Below, piece by piece: positions 35,383 to 46,436 of a DNA stretch of 64,000 nucleotides (positions within the stretch are counted from its first letter, which is position 1; each line of letters begins with the position of its first letter). Made by a program: the position numbers and the translations under genes. This DNA comes from Burkholderia ubonensis (lineage in GTDB: Bacteria > Pseudomonadota > Gammaproteobacteria > Burkholderiales > Burkholderiaceae): contig NZ_CADFEB010000011.1 in NCBI RefSeq assembly GCF_902833085.1, forward strand, positions 333,914 through 397,913, written 5' to 3'. The notes beneath the pieces were generated by a model that saw only the letters and a program-made list of their open reading frames with translations, was not told the DNA's origin and made no database searches.

Positions 35383-37263
35383 ATGAGCGAGCCGCGCTGC
35401 GGCACGGATGCCGAACGCGCGGCGCATCTGCATGCGCTGATCGCGCTCGGCATCGAGCGCGGCTACGTGACGCACGGCGAAATCGTCGACGCGTTGCCCG
35501 AAGACGCGGCCGAAGGCGCGGATTTCGATGCAGCCGCGTCGACGCTCCGCGAACTCTGCATCGAGGTGCGCGAGCATGCCGACTCACGCACCGCGTGGAC
35601 GCTCGATCGTCACTTCGCGCAAGCGACGGAAGTGACGTCGCCGCACGCCGACGCACCGGCGCCGCTCGCGGCCGCCGATCTGCTCGCGGGCCGCACGAAT
35701 GATCCTGTCCGGATCTATCTGCGGGAAATGAGCGCAACACCGCTGCTCGAGCGCGAAGAGGAGATCGCGCTCGCGCTTCAACTGGAAAGCGGCCGCGCAG
35801 CATGCATCGACGCGTTGAGCCGCGATCCGGCCGCGCTCGACGCCATCGCGTCGATTGCCGGCGACATCCGTTCGGGCAAGGCTGCGGCTTCGGTTTACGT
35901 GACGGGGTTCGTCGGCGACGCCGAATCGCTTGCGGAATCGCTTGCGGAACCGCTTGCGGAACCGCTTGCTGGTTCGCCCGGGAGCGAAACGGCTCCCGAA
36001 CCGGATGCGGAATCACCGGCGCTGGAACGCGAAGCCGGCCTCTCGCCGGACAGTCCGGCGTGGCGCGATGCCGTCGCCGAATCGCTCGGCCGCGCTGGTG
36101 CGCTTGCCTCGGCGATGCATCGGGCGTTGCGCGCCGACGGCTTCGCTTCGGCCGCTTACCGTTCGCTGATGCGCGAGGCCGCCGCGCTGACCGGTGCGAT
36201 CCGCTTCACCGCGCGGGCGATCGAACGTATCGGCGGCGCGATTGGCGAACGCGCGACGCACGCGCGCGAGCTCGAGAAGCGCATCGTGGAAACGTTGACC
36301 GAATCGGGCATACGAACCGGCACGCCGCGCCGCGACTTGTTCACGCCGTGCGACGACGTGCGCGCGTGGCTCGACGAATGCATCGCCGCGCAACCCGGAT
36401 GCGCCGCCGCCCTCGCCCGCCGCGCGCCGGCGCTGATCGAAGCACGAACCGCGCTCGCGCATCTCGCCGGCCAGTCGAACCTGCCGCTCGACATCGCGAT
36501 CGCAATCGACGCGCGCCTGTCGCGCATCGAACGCGCGATGCAGCCCGCGAGAAAGAAGCTGTTCCAGGGCAATCTGCGGCTCGTCGTGTCGATCGCCAAA
36601 CGGTATCCCGATCGCGGGCTGCAGCTTCTCGACCTGATCCAGGAAGGCAATATCGGCCTGATGAAGGCTGTCGATCGCTACGACCACCGGCGCGGCTACA
36701 AATTCGCGACGTATGCGACGTGGTGGGTCCGGCAGGCCATCACGCATGCGATCGCCGATCAGGGCCGCACGATACGCGTGCCCGCGCATACGGTCGACGC
36801 GGTCAACAAGCTGTCCCGGCTCGCGCGAGCGCATGCGCAACGGACCGGCGCGGCCGCCGACGCGCCGGCGCTCGCCACGCAGATGCGGCTGCCCGTCGAC
36901 AAGGTGCGCGAACTGATGAGCATCGTGCGCGAGCCGGTCTCGGCCGACATGCCCGTTTCGTCCGAGCACGACCTCACATTGAGCGACGTCGCGATCGATC
37001 ACGATGCGCCGACGCCTGAAGAGCACGCGAGCGCCCGCCAGCTCCGCAACGCGGTCGCGGCGCTGATCGACCGTCTGCCGGCTCGCGAAGCGTGGATTCT
37101 TCGCCTGCGGTACGGCGTCGACGTCGAAAGCGAATATTCGCTTCGAGAAATCGGCCGCCAGCTGAACCTGTCGGCCGAACGGGTTCGCCAGATCGAGGCG
37201 GCGGCGCTCGAACGGATCAGGCAATTCGAGCACGCGCCGGCGCTTCGGGCGTTGATCGCCTGA
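35383..37263 (+). CDS. RpoD-family (sigma-70 type) RNA polymerase sigma factor
   Basis: 626 residues, close in layout to housekeeping RpoD rather than a stress sigma. Region 1.1 is ALIALGIERGYVTHGEIVDA; region 1.2 is NDPVRIYLREMSATPLLERE; a non-conserved region about 250 residues long follows. Region 2 starts near residue 389 with KKLFQGNLRLVVSIAKRYPD and YKFATYATWWVRQAITHAIA; region 4 ends with LREIGRQLNLSAERVRQIEA. Key promoter-contact residues are retained. The tandem peptide repeat ES(P)LAE lies in the non-conserved region. It is a paralogue, not the main rpoD: no dnaG or rpsU is next to it and it sits at the end of the alcohol dehydrogenase operon. Confidence 0.92.
   Translation: MSEPRCGTDAERAAHLHALIALGIERGYVTHGEIVDALPEDAAEGADFDAAASTLRELCIEVREHADSRTAWTLDRHFAQATEVTSPHADAPAPLAAADLLAGRTNDPVRIYLREMSATPLLEREEEIALALQLESGRAACIDALSRDPAALDAIASIAGDIRSGKAAASVYVTGFVGDAESLAESLAEPLAEPLAGSPGSETAPEPDAESPALEREAGLSPDSPAWRDAVAESLGRAGALASAMHRALRADGFASAAYRSLMREAAALTGAIRFTARAIERIGGAIGERATHARELEKRIVETLTESGIRTGTPRRDLFTPCDDVRAWLDECIAAQPGCAAALARRAPALIEARTALAHLAGQSNLPLDIAIAIDARLSRIERAMQPARKKLFQGNLRLVVSIAKRYPDRGLQLLDLIQEGNIGLMKAVDRYDHRRGYKFATYATWWVRQAITHAIADQGRTIRVPAHTVDAVNKLSRLARAHAQRTGAAADAPALATQMRLPVDKVRELMSIVREPVSADMPVSSEHDLTLSDVAIDHDAPTPEEHASARQLRNAVAALIDRLPAREAWILRLRYGVDVESEYSLREIGRQLNLSAERVRQIEAAALERIRQFEHAPALRALIA
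35923..35970 (+). repeat. 12-bp tandem repeat, four copies, inside the sigma factor gene
   Basis: Four near-identical 12-mers, GAATCGCTTGCG twice and GAACCGCTTGCG/T twice, encode the repeats ESLA and EPLA. The unit length keeps the frame, so copy-number change would only lengthen or shorten the linker. Confidence 0.9.
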
Positions 37264-37334
37264 CGCAGCCGTGCGCGCCGTCGTCCGAACGCGACCCGCG
37301 TCGGTCGACCGCCGGTCCTCGCTGCCCCACCCCG

Positions 37335-37355
37335 GCTGTTGAGGGCTGCAACAGC
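37335..37355. promoter_or_regulatory. Candidate activator site upstream of acs
   Basis: GCTGTTG and CAACAGC form perfect 7-bp arms with a 7-base spacer. The centre is about 166 bases upstream of the predicted acs start. The TGTTG/CAACA half-sites match those before pqqA and the dehydrogenase. Confidence 0.5.
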
Positions 37356-37484
37356 GTGTGCTGCATTTCTGAACGATGTTTCGCATCGCTACTCAATCCG
37401 CGGCACCGTTCGCGCGATCCGGTCGGTCGAATCGGACGCTGCCGCGGCGACTTCCGCCGAACGTGCGCAGCGATCACCGATCGC

Positions 37485-37500
37485 TGGCATGCATGTTGCG
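37485..37500 (+). promoter_or_regulatory. Sigma-54 promoter of acs
   Basis: TGGCATGCATGTTGCG matches the -24/-12 consensus with the same C-to-T change as in the dehydrogenase promoter. The predicted start near 37511 leaves a 31-base leader to the TTG start at 37542. Confidence 0.8.
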
Positions 37501-37541
37501 TTTTATTTCGTAAACGCAGTTCCACAGATATGGAGACATCC

Positions 37542-39524
<1,983 letters not shown>

Positions 39525-39551
39525 CCCCTCCCGCTCCCGCTTCGGCACGCA

Positions 39552-39571
39552 CGAGGCAGCACCCTGCCTCG
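39552..39571 (+). terminator. Hairpin downstream of acs
   Basis: CGAGGCAG and CTGCCTCG pair perfectly over 8 bp with a 4-base loop, 28 bases after the acs stop. No clear T-tract. Confidence 0.55.
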
Positions 39572-39668
39572 CGCTGCGGCATCGCATTCAGGCATCTAAC
39601 CTCGATGCCGCCTCATCTGAATTGATTAGTCATACAGATTACAACACCCAACGACACGGAGACAGACG

Positions 39669-40739
39669 ATGAAGAGCAGGACACGGACGATCTGCGCGGC
39701 GCTGCTTGGCGCAGCGGCGAGCACGAGCAGCTTCGCGCAAAGCAGCGTGACACTGTACGGCGACCTCGACGGCGGATTGCTTTACACGAGCCGGTCGCTG
39801 AACCCGAAAACGGGCGGCAACGCCGGGCGCCAGTTCGCGATGATCGACACGGGCATGACGCCGACCAACTTCGGCATGACGGGAACCGAGGATCTCGGCG
39901 GCGGACTGCGGGCAAGGTTCAAGCTCGAGAGCGGCTTCAACATTACGGACGGCGCCTTCGGCCATTCGAACGGCAACTTCTTCGGACGTCAGGCCTGGGT
40001 CGGGCTCGACGGCGGATTCGGCGAAGCGAAGCTCGGCCTGCAATTCTCGCCGTTCGTGCTCGCGGTGCTCGGATCCGACCCGCGCAACATTTCGCACTTC
40101 GGCGCCGCGCTGATCCCGTACGTCGACAACGTGCTCGTCACGGGCCTCTTCAACCAGAACGCGATTTCGTACACGAGCCCGACGATCGCCGGCGTGACGG
40201 GCAGCGCGATGTTCGGGTTCGGCGGCAAAGCCGGGGACTTCCAGGCGGGACGCCAGTATTCCGGCAGCCTCACGTACACGAACGGCGGCTTCATGCTCAA
40301 CGCGGCGCTTTACGACGGCAACGGCGGCACGTCGCCGACGCCGATTCCGAGCACGGTCGCGTTCGTCGGCCGCACGATCGGTACCGCGTATACGTTCGGG
40401 CCCGTGACGGGGAAGGCGTCGTACACGAGCTACAAGGTCTCCGGCTCGTTCAGCAACAACGTGTATAGCGCGGGGCTCGACTATCGCGTCACGCCGGCCT
40501 TCGACCTGAACGGCGGTGCCTGGTACACGACCGATCGCAACGATTCGCACAATCATTCGCTGCTCGCCGCGGTCGGCGCCGATTACAGCCTGTCGAAGCG
40601 GACGGGCCTTTATGCGCAGGTCGGCGTCGTGAACAACCACGGCGCAATGAACACGGGCCTCGGCATCAGCGGGGGCGCGTTGTTCGGGCTGCCCGGGACG
40701 ACGGTCGGCGCGAACGTCGGCATCCATCACGTGTTCTGA
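39669..40739 (+). CDS. Gram-negative porin (16-strand type) 1
   Basis: 356 residues. Signal peptide MKSRTRTICAALLGAAAS (cleavage near SFA-QSS), then SSVTLYGDLDGGLLYTS, the standard opening strand of Burkholderia/Neisseria porins. The PEFG-like FNITDGAFGHSNGNFFGRQAW segment and the final strand GTTVGANVGIHHVF, ending in Phe, are typical and signal barrel insertion by the BAM complex. A ribosome-binding site ACGGAGAC precedes the ATG. It is separated from acs by 144 bases and may be co-regulated only loosely. Confidence 0.92.
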   Translation: MKSRTRTICAALLGAAASTSSFAQSSVTLYGDLDGGLLYTSRSLNPKTGGNAGRQFAMIDTGMTPTNFGMTGTEDLGGGLRARFKLESGFNITDGAFGHSNGNFFGRQAWVGLDGGFGEAKLGLQFSPFVLAVLGSDPRNISHFGAALIPYVDNVLVTGLFNQNAISYTSPTIAGVTGSAMFGFGGKAGDFQAGRQYSGSLTYTNGGFMLNAALYDGNGGTSPTPIPSTVAFVGRTIGTAYTFGPVTGKASYTSYKVSGSFSNNVYSAGLDYRVTPAFDLNGGAWYTTDRNDSHNHSLLAAVGADYSLSKRTGLYAQVGVVNNHGAMNTGLGISGGALFGLPGTTVGANVGIHHVF

Positions 40740-40982
40740 CGCAGCGCATGCGGACGAGCCGTTCGCTGAACGAGAACACAGAGTTCTGCCGCCACCGGCT
40801 ACGCAGCGCGCGGGCATTCGCCTAATCTGACTGGGCTCGCCGGCGGTCTCGCATCCATCGGGCCGCCGGCAACGGCATTCGTATCGAGCCTCTCCCGATC
40901 GCAGCGCGCCGCGGCCTGTCGACAGGCACGGCAGCGCGATCGGGCGGCCCGTTTCCAAGCGTTACCCCACCAGGAGAGAGCC

Positions 40983-41621
40983 ATGGCAAGCGAACCGATT
41001 CGCGACCCCGCAAACGACCATCTGCTCACGCCGCAGAACGCCACGTTCATCGTCATCGACTACCAGCCGGTTCAGGTGAACTCGATCGCGTCGATGGACC
41101 GCCAGCTGCTGATCAACAACATCGTCGGCGCGTCGAAGGCCGCGATCACGTACAAGCTGCCGATCGTGCACTCGACCGTGAACGTGAAGACGGGCCTGAA
41201 CAAGCCGCCGATCCCGCAGCTGCGCGCGGTGCTCGGCGACTATCCGACCTATGACCGCACGTCGATCAACTCGTGGGAAGACGTCGAGTTCCGCAAGGCG
41301 GTCGAGGCAACCGGCCGCAAGAAGCTGATCATGACCGCGCTCTGGACGGAAGCGTGCCTGACGTTCCCGGCGCTCGACGCGCTGAAGGCCGGCTACGAGG
41401 TGTACGTGGTCGTCGACGCGGTCGGCGGCACGTCGGTCGCCGCGCACGAAGCCGCGCTGCGCCGCATCGAACAGGCCGGCGGCCAGCTGATCAGCGTCGC
41501 GCAGCTTTTCTGCGAACTGCAGCGCGACTGGGCGCGCAGCGAAACCGTGCCCGCGTTCATGAACCTGTTCGTCGAGACGGGCGGCACGGCCGGCATCCAG
41601 TTCTCGTACGACAAGAGCTGA
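40983..41621 (+). CDS. Isochorismatase-fold cysteine hydrolase (YcaC-like)
   Basis: 212 residues. The catalytic triad region fits: Asp26 in TFIVIDYQPVQVNS, a mid-chain Lys/strand near KKLIMTALWTEAC, and Cys125 in WTEACLTFPALDALKAGYEV. The C-terminal VPAFMNLFVETGG is typical of the YcaC group. The Cys is intact, so it is an active hydrolase of uncertain substrate (amides or esters; some members act on nicotinamide or isochorismate analogues). It has a strong AGGAGAGAG site. No obvious operon partner; the palindrome at 41663 ends it. Confidence 0.88.
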   Translation: MASEPIRDPANDHLLTPQNATFIVIDYQPVQVNSIASMDRQLLINNIVGASKAAITYKLPIVHSTVNVKTGLNKPPIPQLRAVLGDYPTYDRTSINSWEDVEFRKAVEATGRKKLIMTALWTEACLTFPALDALKAGYEVYVVVDAVGGTSVAAHEAALRRIEQAGGQLISVAQLFCELQRDWARSETVPAFMNLFVETGGTAGIQFSYDKS

Positions 41622-41662
41622 CGCGTTCCGCGTGCCGCGCATCCGCTGCGCGGCGTTCGCCC

Positions 41663-41690
41663 GAGGTCCGGCGCCGCGGCGCCGGACCTC
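41663..41690. terminator. Perfect 28-base palindrome, bidirectional terminator
   Basis: GAGGTCCGGCGCCG is followed at once by its exact reverse complement, so the 28 bases are a perfect palindrome. It sits between two convergent genes, 42 and 76 bases from their stops. No U-tract is evident. Confidence 0.65.
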
Positions 41691-41765
41691 CCGTAGAGAT
41701 CGCGTCTTCCCCGGTCACGACACATCGTGAACGACTACCTCCCGTTCGCAGGACCACCGCCCGGC

Positions 41766-43331
41766 TCACTGTTTCGCTATGGCAAACGCATAAAGCTTGT
41801 GGCTGTCGCCGGCATAAGGCAGCCCGAGGACCTTCGTGTGATAGCCGGTCCCCCAGTACACCGTGCCGTCGACGATCGCCGCGCCGGACACGACCGCGCC
41901 GCCGCTCTCGAAGCTCCACTTGATTTCGCCGGTCGCCGCATCGAGCGCATACATGTTCGCGCCGCTGCCGGCGAGCGAACCGGCATAGACCACGCCGTTC
42001 GCCGCGGACATCGCGACGGTGTCCATCATCTGCTGCGGATCGGCAGTGCGCCACAACACCTTGCCCGTCGCCGCATCGACCGCCGCCCAGATCCCGCCCG
42101 TGGTCGTCGTCTTGCCCTTCGGCGAATCGACGGGGATCGGCTCGTGATTGAGGTTGCCGATCGACACGTAGATCCGCTTGCCGTCGGCGGCGGTTCCCCA
42201 CAGCATGCCGCCGAGCAGGCTGCCGGGGCCGACCTGCGTATGCCAGACGACCTTGCCCGTCCTGGGCTCGAGCGCCCAATAGACGCCGCTCTTCTGGCCG
42301 GCCCCGAGCAGGGTCCGCTCATGCCCGCCGATCGTCGTCGTGAACAGGTTGGGACCCGAACCGAAGTCGTAATCCGGACCATCGTTGTGGTCATAGTTCG
42401 TCGACATGTCGGCAGGCAGCGTGCGGGTGGCCCACGCGATCTTTCCGGTCTTCAGGTTGAGCGCGACGAAGCTGTCGATGTGGTTGGCCGCCGCCGTCGG
42501 CTTGCATTTCTTTTGCGTCGGATACCGGCAGACGCCGGTCGGGACGGTGAAATTGTTGCCGGTGGTGACATACAGAAGGCCGTTCTGGCGGTCGACAACC
42601 GGCGTATTGCCCCAGACCGAGCCACCTGTATAGCCCTCGGGAACCATGTACGTCTTCCAGAGCAGCTTGCCGGTCTTCGCGTCGAGCGCCGCGACGCTGC
42701 CCCGGTACTTGGCAACATCCTTGAGCGCTTCGGCCCGCGACGAAACCCCGACGTAAACGACGCCATCGTCGATGACGGGCGAACTGGTGATGATGGCGGT
42801 CGGTTCGGTCTCGACCTGCGTGCGCCACAGCGGCGCCCCGTCCGCGGCCTTGATGCCCAGCACGTAGGCGCCGGTCGGATTGACGGCGATCTGCGTGCCC
42901 TGTCCGATCACCAGCGTGCCGTTCCAATACGCCGGGCTGGTGCGCGACGCGTCGTTCGGAATCCCCGTATAGTCGCTGACCTTCTTGCGCCACTTCACCT
43001 GTCCGCTCGCGGCATCGACGGCCCACAACGTACCGCCGAAGTCGGGAACGTAGACGACTCCGTCGACCACCGTCGGCGTAGCGGAGACATTGCCGTCCGT
43101 GTCGAGCGTCCAGCGCGGCGCCAGTTTCGCGACGCTGTCCACCCCGATCGCGTGCTCGCCCGGCGCGCTGCGGGTGTTATGGACGTTCTGCCCCGCCATC
43201 GGCCAATCCCCTGCGCTTTGTGCTGCAGCATGACCGGCGGCCGCGACGCCGCCCGCCAGCACCACAGCGGCGAGATTCCGCCAGCGCGACGACGGCCGAC
43301 AAGCGCTTTGTCTGCTGAACTCTTCTAGCAT
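41766..43331 (-). CDS. PQQ-propeller dehydrogenase, polyvinyl-alcohol-dehydrogenase-like
   Basis: 521 residues with a signal peptide (NLAAVVLAGGVAAAGHAAA, cleaved near AAA-QSA). The mature part has repeated propeller motifs (ASGQVKWRKK, TGKLLWKTY, TGKIAWATR, TGKVVWHTQ, TGEIKWSFE), the DWPMAGQNVHNTRSAPGE start and DYDFGSGPNLFTTT of polyvinyl-alcohol or BVA-type quinoproteins. Neither a CxxCH haem site nor the vicinal CC pair is present. The Asp residues differ from those of the first dehydrogenase. It would accept bulky alcohols, with electrons leaving to an unknown carrier. A good site (GGAGAGGG) precedes the ATG. It lies upstream of two porin genes on the same strand. Confidence 0.85.
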   Translation of the reverse strand: MLEEFSRQSACRPSSRWRNLAAVVLAGGVAAAGHAAAQSAGDWPMAGQNVHNTRSAPGEHAIGVDSVAKLAPRWTLDTDGNVSATPTVVDGVVYVPDFGGTLWAVDAASGQVKWRKKVSDYTGIPNDASRTSPAYWNGTLVIGQGTQIAVNPTGAYVLGIKAADGAPLWRTQVETEPTAIITSSPVIDDGVVYVGVSSRAEALKDVAKYRGSVAALDAKTGKLLWKTYMVPEGYTGGSVWGNTPVVDRQNGLLYVTTGNNFTVPTGVCRYPTQKKCKPTAAANHIDSFVALNLKTGKIAWATRTLPADMSTNYDHNDGPDYDFGSGPNLFTTTIGGHERTLLGAGQKSGVYWALEPRTGKVVWHTQVGPGSLLGGMLWGTAADGKRIYVSIGNLNHEPIPVDSPKGKTTTTGGIWAAVDAATGKVLWRTADPQQMMDTVAMSAANGVVYAGSLAGSGANMYALDAATGEIKWSFESGGAVVSGAAIVDGTVYWGTGYHTKVLGLPYAGDSHKLYAFAIAKQ

Positions 43332-43607
43332 TTTCCCTCTCCATGAGATGGTTGATTGCCTGGCCGGCCCCGGCCGGCCTCCCGAAGACAAAGCCCCGCC
43401 CGGCCGTTCTTTCGACGGACAGTGGATGCCCGGCATCCGCCCTTCACGGCGTCGACGGCGAGTTCGATGCAGAGAGGAATTTCGGTAAAAGCATAGGGAG
43501 CGCCTTGTCCAATTACAAGGATCGCAAAACGATGCGCGGCAACGCCCGCGGTAACACCGTTGACGCGACGCGGAATGCGACGCCTCGACGCGTATCGATC
43601 GTCCTGC

Positions 43608-44684
43608 CTAGAAGCGGTCGATCAAGCCGAGCTGCACGCCGCGCACCGGCGCGCCGGGCCACGTGGGCGGCAGTCCCGTCACATTGACGCCGCGCAGCGT
43701 GAACGTCGCCTGGTTGCGATTGCGCAGCCAGCCCGCACTTGCGTAGAGCTGCAGCGTCCTGGAGAAGCTGTACTCGCACATCGCGCTGAACTGATCGGCA
43801 TTGTTTCGCCCCGACGAGCGGTCGCGCACATACGCATAGCCGAGCGACGCATCGACATTCAGCAGGAACGCATAGCGCAGCGATACGGCGATGCCGTCGT
43901 CGCGATAGGCCGGCTTGCCGCCGCCCGAGCCATTGAACCAGTCCGCAAACAACGTTGCCTTGCCAACTTCATACGATACGCCGCCGAGGTTCGCGCGCAG
44001 CGCGCCGCTGCCGTGCGTCTGCTGGTGCGCGTATGCGATCCGGAACGGCCCGTACCGGTACGACACCGTCTCGAAGTTGCCGGCGAGCCCGTTGCCGTCC
44101 TTGTCGTCCGGCGCGCGCAGCGCCATCATCACGGTTGCGTCGAATCCCGAGATCGTCGGCGACAGATACGTCATCGCATTGCTCACGTACGGCGTGATCT
44201 TCGACAGGTTGTTCAGCCCGGACGCGATCGTGCCTGCGCCAAACGCGTCGATCATTCCTTTGAACGGGATATAGATCGGCGAATACTGCCGCCCCACCCG
44301 CACTTCGCCCCATGGGCCGCCCATGCCGATCCACGCCTGGCGGCTGAACAGCGCGCCCGCCGTCGACAGCGTGCCGTCGGCCGTGCTGAAACCGCTCTCG
44401 AGCGCAAACAGGATGCTCGTGCCGCCGCCGATCGGCTCGCGGCCCCGCAGGCCCACCCGCGATCCGCGATAGGCGCCGGAATCCATCCTCGGCACCCACC
44501 CGCCACCCGGATTCGTAACCTCGATACTGGTGTCGAGCAGACCGTACAGCGTCACCGAACCCTGCGCCCACGCGCATGGCGCCGCAACGAGCAATGCGCC
44601 CAGCACACCATACGCGCGCACCAACGGCGCCCTACCCGCTCGGGCATCGCCACGCCACCGACCGTGCCGCCCATTGTCGATCAT
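43608..44684 (-). CDS. Gram-negative porin 2
   Basis: 358 residues from MIDNGRHGRW, with a long N-terminal stretch before the hydrophobic signal core (APLVRAYGVLGALLVAAPCA, cleavage near AWA-QGS). Then GSVTLYGLLDTSIEVT opens the barrel and SRQAWIGMGGPWGEVRVGRQ is the typical loop/eyelet part; the end RGVQLGLIDRF carries the terminal Phe needed for insertion. The true start may be later: an internal Met is not available before the signal core, so the first Met is kept. Substrate unknown; pairs with porin 3. Confidence 0.85.
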   Translation of the reverse strand: MIDNGRHGRWRGDARAGRAPLVRAYGVLGALLVAAPCAWAQGSVTLYGLLDTSIEVTNPGGGWVPRMDSGAYRGSRVGLRGREPIGGGTSILFALESGFSTADGTLSTAGALFSRQAWIGMGGPWGEVRVGRQYSPIYIPFKGMIDAFGAGTIASGLNNLSKITPYVSNAMTYLSPTISGFDATVMMALRAPDDKDGNGLAGNFETVSYRYGPFRIAYAHQQTHGSGALRANLGGVSYEVGKATLFADWFNGSGGGKPAYRDDGIAVSLRYAFLLNVDASLGYAYVRDRSSGRNNADQFSAMCEYSFSRTLQLYASAGWLRNRNQATFTLRGVNVTGLPPTWPGAPVRGVQLGLIDRF

Positions 44685-44893
44685 CGGGGATCTTTTCCGT
44701 GATGTGCCTGACGATCTCGGACGATCGTTGCCCTGAAGGTTGTCGTGTCTTCCTGGCGCCTCGCGGGCAGTCTGGCGAGATTCCAGACCCAACGTCGCGC
44801 AGTATATCGACCACGAACTATCGCCAATATCGGGTCATTCCCGCTTCAGGCATCGTATCCGGCACCACTCCGTTCCCCGTCTCGCGGAGACGA

Positions 44894-45991
44894 TCAGAAA
44901 ATCGTATGAATGCCGATGCGGGCAATCGCCTGGTTCATGCCGGAGGACGCACCGTCCGGGTCCATCACGCCGTTGATCTGCGCGCGCGCGCCGCTGCTCG
45001 CGCGCTGCCACACGCCACTTGCGTACACCATCGTCCGCTTCGACAACGAATACTGGAGTGTCGCGGTGACCTGGTGCGCATGGTTGTCGTCGAGCACCGC
45101 GTTACCCTTCATGTACATGTAGTCGGCGCCGATCCGGATCGGGCCGGCCAATTGCCAGACGCCGCCGAGTTCGCTCATCCATGCCGCACCGCCGTTCGCG
45201 GCGTTGCGCACCGTCGTGACAAGCGCACTCACTTTCACCTGGCCGAGCTGGTAGTGCGCGCCCGCGCCCCAGTTGCGCACACTCGTCGCAGCCGACCCCG
45301 GCTGCGCGCCATATTTCTGGTTGGTATACGCTGCGGCAGCGCCAAACGGCCCGGCCTCGTAGTCGAGACTCAGGCTCACCGTATTGCCGGCGCCGATGGA
45401 CCCCGGGACGCCGCCGAACGCATAAAGCGCGCCCGCCTTCAGTCCACCAACCACGGGGCTCACGTACTTGACGGAATTCGCGACGCGCTGGCTACCCGCC
45501 ATCCGGTCCCAGTCGAACGCGCCGGTCGGATTGCCGGGCAGCGCGAGCTTCTGGAACGGCCCGTTGCGCAGGTTGTAAAGCCCGCCTATGTCCCCGGCGG
45601 CGTCGATGCCGCTGAAGAACAGCGTGTCGGCCATGAACTCGTACTGGTTGCCGAGCGTCAACGTGCCGAACCGGTCGTTCTGCACGCCGACGTAAGCGGT
45701 TCGCGCAAAGAGCCCGTTGCCGATGATCGCCCCGTTGCCGAACGCGAACTGGTTCACCAGCTGGAAAATGACCCGCGTTCCGCCGCCGATGTCCTCGCTG
45801 CCGCGCAAGCCGACCATGCTTGGCGTATAGATGCCGTCGTCGAACTTCGCATTTCCATGTCCGCCTTCGTTGCTGACGTAGCTCACGCCTGCGTCGAGCA
45901 GACCGAACAACGTGATGCTGCTTTGCGCCTGCGCGACTGGCACGCATAACGACGCCAGCGCGGTAACCGCACAACTCTGCCAAATGTTCAT
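44894..45991 (-). CDS. Gram-negative porin 3
   Basis: 365 residues. Signal peptide MNIWQSCAVTALASLCVPVA (cleavage near AQA-QSS), opening strand SSITLFGLLDAGVSYVS, eyelet part GLFARTAYVGVQNDRFGTLT, and final strand QAIARIGIHTIF ending in Phe. It is longer than porin 2, with loops such as NTVSLSLDYEAGPFGAAAAY. It is transcribed in the same direction as porin 2, with a 209-base gap, so the two may be separately promoted. Confidence 0.9.
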   Translation of the reverse strand: MNIWQSCAVTALASLCVPVAQAQSSITLFGLLDAGVSYVSNEGGHGNAKFDDGIYTPSMVGLRGSEDIGGGTRVIFQLVNQFAFGNGAIIGNGLFARTAYVGVQNDRFGTLTLGNQYEFMADTLFFSGIDAAGDIGGLYNLRNGPFQKLALPGNPTGAFDWDRMAGSQRVANSVKYVSPVVGGLKAGALYAFGGVPGSIGAGNTVSLSLDYEAGPFGAAAAYTNQKYGAQPGSAATSVRNWGAGAHYQLGQVKVSALVTTVRNAANGGAAWMSELGGVWQLAGPIRIGADYMYMKGNAVLDDNHAHQVTATLQYSLSKRTMVYASGVWQRASSGARAQINGVMDPDGASSGMNQAIARIGIHTIF

Positions 45992-46436
45992 GCCTATCCT
46001 GTTGGCGTTACGAATCGCTTGACCGGGATGACCACCTTCTTACGAGGGATCGATCGGCCTGTCCTGATCGCACGCTGCTGCGCGACGCTTGTCGCGCACG
46101 ATGTCACGGACGAATCCTGTCGGCCGCGACATTTCCGAAATTGCCTTTGAGAATTGATTAGTTTTACCAACAAATCAACGCGCGTATCAGTCGATATTGT
46201 TACTCGTCCGCCGTTCGCCCGGCGAGAACACAATGTTCGATGCGCGCCGGCTACGCAATCCGTCGCGAAACGCATAAGCTGACGCGTCAGGCCGCCGGTC
46301 ATCGGGATCCCGTTCCACGTCCTGCTCTGTCTTGGAAAGAATCATGTCATCGGCGGCTTCATGATCCTGATCGTGGCCGGCCCCGGGTGCCTCGCCCTCC
46401 ATTTCTCGCACAACGCTTCGACGCAATCGCGGAAAG
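45992..46436. other. Intergenic region upstream of porin 3
   Basis: About 445 bases, no gene supported. The short open frames overlap the LysR end and look random. The AT-rich stretch 46141-46200 probably holds the porin promoter and contains GAATTGATTAG, also found at 39619-39629 before porin 1. Confidence 0.4.

Noticed and set aside
37092..37541. Extension of acs into the sigma-factor gene
   Set aside because: The extra residues have no similarity to Acs; the -24/-12 promoter and GGAG-TTG place the start at 37542.
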